Below, one piece after another: positions 23,435 through 29,396 of a stretch of 30,158 bases of DNA (position 1 is its first letter; every line of letters begins with the position of its first letter). The notes beneath the pieces were generated by a model that was given only the letters and a program-made list of their open reading frames with translations, was not told where the DNA came from and did not search any database. The position numbers were made by a program, and so were the translations under genes. The stretch is from the NCBI GenBank assembly GCA_964546275.1, contig CAZJJG010000016.1, positions 1-30,158 of the forward strand, written 5' to 3'. This DNA comes from MED-G78 sp964546275. Its GTDB lineage: Bacteria; Pseudomonadota; Gammaproteobacteria; Magnimaribacterales; D2472.

Positions 23435-23851
23435 ATGCCTAATTCGTTTAGCTATGAAGAATTTATAGATCAAAAGCCTGAAATAGTTTTTGATTTAATT
23501 TCAGATTTTGCTGATTACAAGAACTTCTTACCTGGTTGTATTAATTCTGAAAGCATTTCAAGCTCTGAAAGTTTTGATATAGGAAGATTAGAATTTAATT
23601 TTTTCAATAAACAATACTTTATTGAATCCAAAAATTATAAAACTCCTGGCGAGCTTAATATTAAACAAATTCAAGGCCCTTTTAATAGCCTAGATGCAAA
23701 ATGGAAAGTTGAACAAAAAGATTCAGGCAGCATGGTTTATTTTTATGTAGAATTCAATGCACCAATTCTTTTAAGACCATTTATGCAGCAAACCCTTATA
23801 GATAACTTTGCAAATAAATTTATACATGCATTTCTTAAGAGAGTTAGATGA
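23435..23851 (+). CDS. ratA: RatA-like START/coenzyme Q-binding family protein
   Basis: A 138-residue helix-grip (START/polyketide cyclase) protein. VFDLISDFADYKNFLPGC near residues 18-35 and GPFNSLDAKWKVEQ near 85-98 match the RatA/Coq10 family. Homologs bind lipids such as ubiquinone; in E. coli RatA has been described as an inhibitor of ribosome subunit joining, a role still debated. The neighbours (smpB nearby, rnfH overlapping, bamE facing) are those of E. coli ratA. It starts right at the end of the transporter gene and ends with an ATGA overlap into rnfH. Confidence 0.87.
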   Translation: MPNSFSYEEFIDQKPEIVFDLISDFADYKNFLPGCINSESISSSESFDIGRLEFNFFNKQYFIESKNYKTPGELNIKQIQGPFNSLDAKWKVEQKDSGSMVYFYVEFNAPILLRPFMQQTLIDNFANKFIHAFLKRVR

Positions 23852-24126
23852 AAATATTTTTTACTTATCAAGGAGATATAGAAAAAATATTTTTTGATTT
23901 AGATGTTTCTGAGAGTTCTACTGTTGCAGAGTTTTTAGATCTTCCTAGGGTTAAGAGCGTATTAAGTAAGATAAGTCACAGCATCACAATTGGCGTTAAT
24001 AGTGAGATATTGGATGGGGTATTTAAACCGCTTCCCAAGAGATATAGACTCAGTGAGGGACAGAGAGTTGAAATATACAAGCCCTTAAAACAGGACCCAA
24101 AAGAAAGAAGAAGAAAAAAAGTCTAG
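23848..24126 (+). CDS. rnfH: RnfH family (UPF0125, ubiquitin-like fold) protein
   Basis: A 92-residue small protein similar to RnfH/RatB (E. coli about 96). Its beta-grasp pattern includes ITIGVNSEILDGVFKPLPKRYRLSEGQRVEIYKPLKQDPKERRRKK; the end YKPLxxDPKExRR is the family hallmark. Function is not established; the name comes from its link to rnf genes in Rhodobacter. It overlaps the ratA-like gene by four bases (ATGA). Its TAG stop abuts the bamE stop on the other strand with no base between them. Confidence 0.9.
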   Translation: MKIFFTYQGDIEKIFFDLDVSESSTVAEFLDLPRVKSVLSKISHSITIGVNSEILDGVFKPLPKRYRLSEGQRVEIYKPLKQDPKERRRKKV

Positions 24127-24456
24127 TTATTGAATATTTTCAAAAACCCAACTATCTAAAAGATCATTAGAGTCAAAGTACACTATTAGTTTTTTATCTG
24201 ATACCACTAATTCTCCAACTGTTACTTTATTGATGTAATCCCATCTATTTTTATGAAATGGATCTTGTACTAGCGCAGTACCAAGAATAAATTTAACTTG
24301 TTCTTTAGTAAGGCCTTTTGATAACTTATCAAGATCTTCTTGTTCGTAAAGATTACCTTGAACTACTGGAACATTATAAAATTGAAAAGTGCTACAGCCT
24401 TGCAAAAAACAAAAGACTAGAGCAAGAGATAATAATTTTTTTTGATGTTGTTTCAT
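24127..24456 (-). CDS. bamE: Outer membrane protein assembly factor BamE (lipoprotein)
   Basis: A 109-residue lipoprotein of the beta-barrel assembly machinery. A signal peptide with hydrophobic core LLSLALVFCF ends in the lipobox LQGC, whose cysteine (about residue 21) would be lipidated. The SmpA/OmlA domain follows: YNVPVVQGNLYEQEDLDKLSKGLTKEQVKFILGT, then DPFHKNRWDYI. It is divergent from fur and convergent with rnfH, the arrangement seen in many Gammaproteobacteria. Only 50 bp separate it from the fur start. Confidence 0.96.
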   Translation of the reverse strand: MKQHQKKLLSLALVFCFLQGCSTFQFYNVPVVQGNLYEQEDLDKLSKGLTKEQVKFILGTALVQDPFHKNRWDYINKVTVGELVVSDKKLIVYFDSNDLLDSWVFENIQ

Positions 24457-24463
24457 AAGTTAG

Positions 24464-24469
24464 ATTATA
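24464..24469 (-). promoter_or_regulatory. Possible -10 box for bamE
   Basis: TATAAT on the - strand, seven bases before the bamE ATG. Transcription would begin at or within one or two bases of the start codon, giving a nearly leaderless message. No convincing -35 hexamer is seen. Confidence 0.35.
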
Positions 24470-24472
24470 CTT

Positions 24473-24484
24473 TGTTATATAACA
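24473..24484. repeat. 12-bp perfect palindrome between bamE and fur
   Basis: TGTTATATAACA is its own reverse complement and lies in the 50-bp divergent gap, in the promoter region of both genes. It does not match the Fur box or a LexA box. It may be an operator or a chance palindrome in AT-rich DNA. Confidence 0.4.
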
Positions 24485-24506
24485 GAAACGATTAATTTTT
24501 TAGCAA

Positions 24507-24923
24507 ATGTCAGATCAAAATTTAGAATTAAAAAAAACTGGACTTAAAGCGACGCTTCCAAGAATTAGAATTCTTGAAGTGCTTGATTCAACCAAAGACG
24601 AAGAAGCTCATCTAAGCGCTGAAGATATATATAAAGAATTACTGGCGTCAGGAGAGGATGTTGGACTCGCAACAGTGTATAGAGTTTTAACTCAATTTGA
24701 ATCTGCTGGAATTGTAAAAAAACATAATTTTGAAGAAGGTCACGCAGTTTATGAAGTGATATCTGATGAGCATCATGATCATATGGTCTCCCTTGATGAC
24801 GGAACTATTTATGAGTTTCACGATGAGGTTATTGAAGAAAGACAAAAAGAAATTGCAAAAGCTCGAGGTTTTGAATTAGTAGAGCACAGCATGGTCTTAT
24901 ACGTAAGAAAAATTAAATCATAA
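24507..24923 (+). CDS. fur: Ferric uptake regulator Fur, cysteine-free
   Basis: A 138-residue Fur, the iron-dependent repressor of iron uptake genes. The winged-helix domain (LKKTGLKATLPRIRILEVL, HLSAEDIYKELLASGEDVGLATVYRVLTQFESAGIV) is followed by the metal-binding and dimerisation domain with HHDHMVSLDDG, and by EERQKEIAKARGFELVEHSMVLYVRK. The histidines and acidic residues of the regulatory site (HHDH, EF.D, EH) are present. The CxxC zinc pair of E. coli Fur is replaced by Ser and Asp (SLDD), and the protein has no cysteine at all. It resembles the Pseudomonas type, which also lacks the CxxC pair and ends in LYVRK. Confidence 0.96.
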   Translation: MSDQNLELKKTGLKATLPRIRILEVLDSTKDEEAHLSAEDIYKELLASGEDVGLATVYRVLTQFESAGIVKKHNFEEGHAVYEVISDEHHDHMVSLDDGTIYEFHDEVIEERQKEIAKARGFELVEHSMVLYVRKIKS

Positions 24924-24937
24924 TTTTTTAAAATATA

Positions 24938-24965
24938 CTTGAACTAAGCATATATACCCCAATAT
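24938..24965 (+). promoter_or_regulatory. Sigma-32 (RpoH) heat-shock promoter of grpE-dnaK-dnaJ-dapB
   Basis: CTTGAA at 24938-24943 and CCCCAATAT at 24957-24965 with 13 bases between match the enterobacterial RpoH consensus (CTTGAA, 13-15 bases, CCCCATnT) almost exactly. It sits about 20 bases before the grpE start, between fur and grpE, and would drive the whole chaperone operon upon heat shock. Confidence 0.88.
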
Positions 24966-24985
24966 CTTTGTATTGAGAGGTTAAT

Positions 24986-25537
24986 ATGTCCAAAAATAAA
25001 CAAGAAGACAAAAATTTAATAGATGAGGAGCTTGAAGCTTCGACTGAATTAGATGATACATCGACTGAAGAGCAGTTAGAAAATGATACATCTGAATTAG
25101 ATGATACTGCTGATCGAATTGAAGTTCTTGAATCTGCTTTATTACGATCTAGCGCTGATCTTGATAATGCTATCAAAAGATCAATCATGGAAGTTGATAA
25201 AGCGCATAAATATGGTGTTGAAAAACTCTTAAACGAGCTGTTGCCCGTTATTGATAATTTAGAGAATGCACTCAACAATTTTTCAGATAAAACCTCAGTT
25301 GAAGACAAAGAAGGCATAGAGCTTACATTGAAGTCTTTCGAGTCTGCACTTGATAAATTTGGAATGAGACCCATCTATCCAGTAGATGAGGAATTTAATC
25401 CAGAAAAACATGAAGCTGTCACGATGACAAAAGATGAGAATAAAAAAAATAATCAAATTGGGGAAGTTTTTCAAAGAGGCTGGGAATTACATCAAAGAGT
25501 TATTAGACCAGCCAGAGTTACAGTTATAAAAAATTAA
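24986..25537 (+). CDS. grpE: Nucleotide exchange factor GrpE
   Basis: A 183-residue GrpE (E. coli 197), the DnaK exchange factor and thermosensor. The first ~45 residues are acidic and disordered (EDKNLIDEELEASTELDD). A long coiled-coil helix follows (RIEVLESALLRSSADLDNAIKRSIMEV), then KYGVEKLLNELLPVIDNLENAL, and a C-terminal beta domain with FNPEKHEAVTM and GEVFQRGWELHQRVIRPARVTV. AGAGG precedes the ATG. It heads the chaperone operon behind the sigma-32 promoter; recN, which sits between fur and grpE in Pseudomonas, is absent. Confidence 0.97.
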   Translation: MSKNKQEDKNLIDEELEASTELDDTSTEEQLENDTSELDDTADRIEVLESALLRSSADLDNAIKRSIMEVDKAHKYGVEKLLNELLPVIDNLENALNNFSDKTSVEDKEGIELTLKSFESALDKFGMRPIYPVDEEFNPEKHEAVTMTKDENKKNNQIGEVFQRGWELHQRVIRPARVTVIKN

Positions 25538-25550
25538 AGAGGAAAAGAAT

Positions 25551-27467
25551 ATGTCAAAAATAATAGGTATTGATTTAGGAACAACGAATAGTTGTGTTGC
25601 CGTTATAGAAGGTCAACAACAAAAGGTCATAGAAAATGCTGAAGGTGGAAGAACTACGCCATCAGTAATTGCATACACAGATAACGATGAAGTTCTTGTA
25701 GGTCTTCCTGCTAAGAGACAAGCTGTTACAAACCCTGAAAACACTTTGTATGCTATCAAAAGATTAATAGGTAGAACATTTGAAGACAAGGTTGTAAAGC
25801 AAGATGCTGACATGGTCCCATATAAAATAATTAAAGCTGATAATGGCGATGCTTGGGTAGAAGCAAATAAGAAAAAATTAGCTCCACCTCAAGTTGCTGC
25901 TGAAATTCTTAAAAAGATGAAAAAAACAGCTGAAGATTATCTAGGAGAAGAGGTTAAGGAGGCAGTAATAACAGTTCCTGCATACTTTAATGACGCTCAA
26001 AGACAAGCTACCAAGGATGCTGGAAAAATAGCTGGCCTTGAAGTTAAGAGAATTATCAACGAACCAACTGCAGCTGCTTTAGCTTACGGTCTTGATAAAC
26101 ATCAAGGGGATTCAACAATAGCTGTCTATGATCTTGGCGGTGGAACATTTGATATTTCAATCATTGAGATTTCTGATGTAGATGGAGAGCACCAGTTTGA
26201 AGTACTTTCAACTAATGGTGATACCTTTCTAGGTGGTGAAGATTTTGATATGAGGTTAATTGACTACTTTGTTGACCAATTCAAAGAAGAGTCTGGTTTT
26301 GATCTTAAAAGCGACCCTTTAGCTCTTCAAAGGCTTAAAGAAGCTGCTGAGAAAGCTAAAATAGAACTTTCGTCAGCTGAACAAACTGAAGTCAACTTGC
26401 CATATATAACTGCTGACAGCACAGGCCCAAAGCATTTCGTTCATAAAATAACACGAGCAAAGCTAGAATCTTTAGTTGAAGACCTGGTAGATAGAAGTTT
26501 AGAGCCATTAAAACTAGCTCTTGCTGACGCAAAGTTATCAAAAGGCGAGATAGATGAAATTTTATTAGTTGGCGGCCAAACTAGGATGCCTTTGGTTCAA
26601 AAGAAAGTTAAAGATTTCTTTGGAAAAGAAGCCAGAAAAGATTTAAATCCTGATGAAGCAGTAGCAGTAGGTGCAGCTATTCAAGGTTCTGTTTTATCTG
26701 GAGATACTAAAGATATTTTACTTCTTGATGTTACCCCTCTCACGCTGGGTATAGAAACATTAGGCGGAGTTTCAACACCATTAATTGATAAAAATACTAC
26801 GATCCCAACCCAGAAATCTCAAGTATTTTCTACAGCTGAAGACAATCAAACCGCTGTAACAGTTCATGTTATTCAGGGAGAAAGAACTCAGGCTGTTCAA
26901 AATAAATCATTAGGGCAGTTTAATTTAGCTGATATACCACCTGCTGCGAGAGGTATGCCACAAATTGAAGTTTCTTTTGATCTTGATGCCAATGGTATTC
27001 TTAATGTATCAGCAAAAGATAAAAATTCTGGTAAAGAACAATCTATTATTATCAAGGCATCAAGCGGATTATCTGATGAAGATATTGAAAAGATGGTTAA
27101 AGATGCAGAAGCAAATGCAGAAGAAGATAAAAAATTTGAAGAACTAGTTAAAACTAAAAATAATGCAGATATGTTGGTGCATGCAACTAGAAAAACAGTT
27201 CAAGAATCAGAAGATAAATTATCTGATGAAGAGAAAGAACAAATTGAAAAAGTTGTTGTTGTATTAGAGGAAGCAATTGCTTCAGAGAATATAGAAAGTA
27301 TTGAGACTGCAACAAAATCATTAAATGATGTACTAACGCCTTTAACAGATAAATTGTATTCACAAGACCAAGCACAAGAAGGAAATGTTCCTGAAGATGA
27401 AGCTAATCAAGATGATGAAAATACAGTTGATGCTGAGTTTGAAGAAGTTAAAGAAGACGATAAGTAG
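25551..27467 (+). CDS. dnaK: Chaperone protein DnaK (Hsp70)
   Basis: A 638-residue Hsp70, equal in length to E. coli DnaK, which folds and rescues proteins by ATP-driven cycles with DnaJ and GrpE. The nucleotide-binding domain has IGIDLGTTNSCVAV near residue 5, AVITVPAYFNDAQRQATKDAG near 140, VYDLGGGTFDISI near 190 and LLVGGQTRMP near 335. The linker is DILLLDVTPLTLG near 388, then the substrate-binding domain and a helical lid. The acidic end FEEVKEDDK resembles the usual EEVKDKK tail. AGAGG lies upstream of the ATG, 13 bases after grpE. Confidence 0.99.
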   Translation: MSKIIGIDLGTTNSCVAVIEGQQQKVIENAEGGRTTPSVIAYTDNDEVLVGLPAKRQAVTNPENTLYAIKRLIGRTFEDKVVKQDADMVPYKIIKADNGDAWVEANKKKLAPPQVAAEILKKMKKTAEDYLGEEVKEAVITVPAYFNDAQRQATKDAGKIAGLEVKRIINEPTAAALAYGLDKHQGDSTIAVYDLGGGTFDISIIEISDVDGEHQFEVLSTNGDTFLGGEDFDMRLIDYFVDQFKEESGFDLKSDPLALQRLKEAAEKAKIELSSAEQTEVNLPYITADSTGPKHFVHKITRAKLESLVEDLVDRSLEPLKLALADAKLSKGEIDEILLVGGQTRMPLVQKKVKDFFGKEARKDLNPDEAVAVGAAIQGSVLSGDTKDILLLDVTPLTLGIETLGGVSTPLIDKNTTIPTQKSQVFSTAEDNQTAVTVHVIQGERTQAVQNKSLGQFNLADIPPAARGMPQIEVSFDLDANGILNVSAKDKNSGKEQSIIIKASSGLSDEDIEKMVKDAEANAEEDKKFEELVKTKNNADMLVHATRKTVQESEDKLSDEEKEQIEKVVVVLEEAIASENIESIETATKSLNDVLTPLTDKLYSQDQAQEGNVPEDEANQDDENTVDAEFEEVKEDDK

Positions 27468-27482
27468 CTGAATTATTAAGTT

Positions 27483-28592
27483 ATGTCAAAGAGAGACTAT
27501 TATGAAATTCTTGAGGTCTCCCGATCAGCATCTACTGCAGAGTTAAAAAAAGCCTTTAAAAAGAAAGCAATGAAATATCATCCAGATAGAAATCCGGATG
27601 ATCCAGATGCAGATAAAAAGTTTAAAGAGTGTGCAGAAGCTTATGAAATTCTGTCTGACCAAGAGAAAAAAAATGCCTATGATCAATTTGGTCATGCTGG
27701 TGTTGACGGAATGGGAGGAGGATCAAACTTTAATGATGTCAATGTAGGTGATATTTTTGGAGATATTTTTGGTGATGTATTTGGAACAAGATCTTCATCA
27801 AGAGGGAGATCAAGAAGAGGTCAAGATTTACAATACAACCTAGATTTATCCTTAAAAGAGGCAGTTCTTGGAACACAAACTAAGATAAAAATACCTTCTC
27901 ATTCAGCATGCAATCCTTGTAATGCATCTGGTGCAGCACCCGGTTCAAGTCCATCAGTTTGTGGTCGATGCAATGGAGCAGGTCAAGTAAGAGTTCAGCA
28001 AGGTTTTTTTTCTATACAACAAACATGTTCTCCATGCCAAGGAACTGGTCAAGTCATCAAAGATTTATGTAAATCATGTAATGGGGTTGGCGCAACAAAA
28101 GAAGAAAAAACATTATCAGTAAATATTCCTTCTGGAGTTGATAACGGAGATAAAGTTAGACTTTCTGGTGAAGGTGAATGGGAAAAGGGTGGTCAGTCTG
28201 GTGATTTATATGTTGCAATAAGAGTTATATCAAATCCTATCTTTGAAAGAGAGGGGAAAGATCTTTATCTTGAAGCTCCTTTAGACTTAATGACATCGAT
28301 CACAGGCGGATCAATAAAAGTTCCAACATTAGAAAATTTTATATCCCTTAAAATACCAGCCCAAACTCAAACTGGCAAAATTTTTAGAATTAAAGGCAAA
28401 GGCGCCTCTTCAGTAAGAGATAGCAGGAGAGGAGATCTATTATGCAGAGTTGTTGTCGAAACTCCTTCAAATTTAGATAAATCTCAACTTAAAACATTAC
28501 AAACATTCACAGACTCCTTGAAAGAATCTAAAAATTATCCTCTTAAAGAATCGTTTATAAAAGCATCTGCTGATTTACATAAAAATGATTAG
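27483..28592 (+). CDS. dnaJ: Chaperone protein DnaJ (Hsp40)
   Basis: A 369-residue type I DnaJ (E. coli 376), which delivers substrates to DnaK and stimulates its ATPase. The J domain carries HPD at residues 33-35. A short G/F-rich region (GMGGGSNFNDVNVGDIFGDIFGDVFG) precedes four zinc motifs: CNPCNASG, CGRCNGAG, CSPCQGTG and CKSCNGVG. The first lacks one of the usual glycines but keeps both cysteines. C-terminal substrate-binding domains follow (VNIPSGVDNGDKVRLSGEGE). It starts 15 bases after dnaK and ends six bases before dapB. Confidence 0.98.
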   Translation: MSKRDYYEILEVSRSASTAELKKAFKKKAMKYHPDRNPDDPDADKKFKECAEAYEILSDQEKKNAYDQFGHAGVDGMGGGSNFNDVNVGDIFGDIFGDVFGTRSSSRGRSRRGQDLQYNLDLSLKEAVLGTQTKIKIPSHSACNPCNASGAAPGSSPSVCGRCNGAGQVRVQQGFFSIQQTCSPCQGTGQVIKDLCKSCNGVGATKEEKTLSVNIPSGVDNGDKVRLSGEGEWEKGGQSGDLYVAIRVISNPIFEREGKDLYLEAPLDLMTSITGGSIKVPTLENFISLKIPAQTQTGKIFRIKGKGASSVRDSRRGDLLCRVVVETPSNLDKSQLKTLQTFTDSLKESKNYPLKESFIKASADLHKND

Positions 28593-28598
28593 TTTTTA

Positions 28599-29258
28599 AT
28601 GATTGGTATTCTTATTAATGGACTTTCAGGAAAAATGGGTAAAAATCTACTTGAGAGATCAAGATTAGATAGTAATATTCATCTCTGTAAATCTATCGAT
28701 GAGGAAAATTTAGATATAGCTATAGATTTTTCAATTCCAGAATCAACAATTCAACTTATAGAATCATTAAAAGATAAGAACATAGCCTTAATAATTGGGA
28801 CAACGGGATTTACAGAACCGCAGAAAATATTGATTAAAAAAGCCTCCAAGAATAATAAAATAATGCTAGCTCCTAACTTAAGTAAAGGAATAGCCATTCT
28901 TAAAAAATCAATACTGGATTTTTTGAAATCTAATACAGATGAATTAGTATGCTTGATAAAAGAAACACACCATTCTAAGAAATTGGATTGCCCTTCAGGT
29001 ACTGCAATAGAATTAGAAAGAATTATTAAAATAAGTAATACAAAAAACTTAATCTCTAAAATAGAAATACTTTCTGAAAGAGTGGGGAGTATTTCGGGTA
29101 TTCATGAAGTTATTTTTTTAAATAAATTGGAAAATATAACATTTAGGCATGAAGCTTTATCAAGAAATATTTATTCAGATGGTGCTATAGAAGCTGCATA
29201 CTGGTTAAAAGATCAAAAAGAAGGACTATATAATTTTGATGATTTCTTGAAATCGTAA
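28599..29258 (+). CDS. dapB: 4-hydroxy-tetrahydrodipicolinate reductase (short form)
   Basis: DapB makes tetrahydrodipicolinate with NAD(P)H, for lysine and the diaminopimelate of peptidoglycan. Motifs kept are the nucleotide loop NGLSGKMGKNL near residue 8, IIGTTGF near 65, APNLSKGI near 91, the active-site ETHHSKKLDCPSGTAIELE and the end RVGSISGIHEV. The protein is 219 residues against 273 in E. coli. The loss is spread between about residues 32-40 and in the region before RVGS, so it looks like trimmed loops rather than a frameshift. It follows dnaJ by six bases and is probably cotranscribed. In Pseudomonas carA follows; here rpsB does. Confidence 0.93.
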   Translation: MIGILINGLSGKMGKNLLERSRLDSNIHLCKSIDEENLDIAIDFSIPESTIQLIESLKDKNIALIIGTTGFTEPQKILIKKASKNNKIMLAPNLSKGIAILKKSILDFLKSNTDELVCLIKETHHSKKLDCPSGTAIELERIIKISNTKNLISKIEILSERVGSISGIHEVIFLNKLENITFRHEALSRNIYSDGAIEAAYWLKDQKEGLYNFDDFLKS

Positions 29259-29286
29259 AATAACCTTTAATGTTCACCTTTTTTTC

Positions 29287-29294
29287 TATAAAAT
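29287..29294 (+). promoter_or_regulatory. Likely -10 region of rpsB
   Basis: TATAAAAT holds two overlapping -10 options (TATAAA and TAAAAT) about 20 bases before the structured leader begins. The -35 region (around CCTTTAAT) is weak, so the exact promoter is uncertain. Confidence 0.4.
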
Positions 29295-29310
29295 ACCCAA
29301 ACTTTAATCA

Positions 29311-29396
29311 CGAAGGTCCCGAATCTGCAAAGTAGGGGTGCCCATAACTGGGTTTGCTTTGCTTAGGACTGGAGAATAAAACCCTGGAGAAATAAA
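29311..29396 (+). promoter_or_regulatory. Structured rpsB 5' leader, probable S2 autoregulation element
   Basis: Nested helices can be drawn: GGTCC (29315-29319) with GGACT (29366-29370), GCAAAG (29327-29332) with CTTTGC (29357-29362), and GCCCA (29340-29344) with TGGGT (29349-29353) around the loop TAAC. The unpaired GGGGT (29335-29339) can pair with ACCCT (29381-29385), which touches the Shine-Dalgarno GGAG (29386-29389). Such a pseudoknot would control ribosome access to the rpsB ATG. In E. coli the rpsB-tsf leader is conserved and repressed by S2; this is inferred to be its counterpart. Confidence 0.7.

Noticed and set aside
24928..25374. 148-codon serine-rich open frame on the - strand over grpE
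   Set aside because: The serine runs are the reverse reading of the acidic GAT/GAA codons of the grpE N-terminus. No start signal or family match.
27187..27375. Leucine- and glutamine-rich - strand frame in dnaK
   Set aside because: It is the antisense reading of the acidic C-terminal lid of DnaK.
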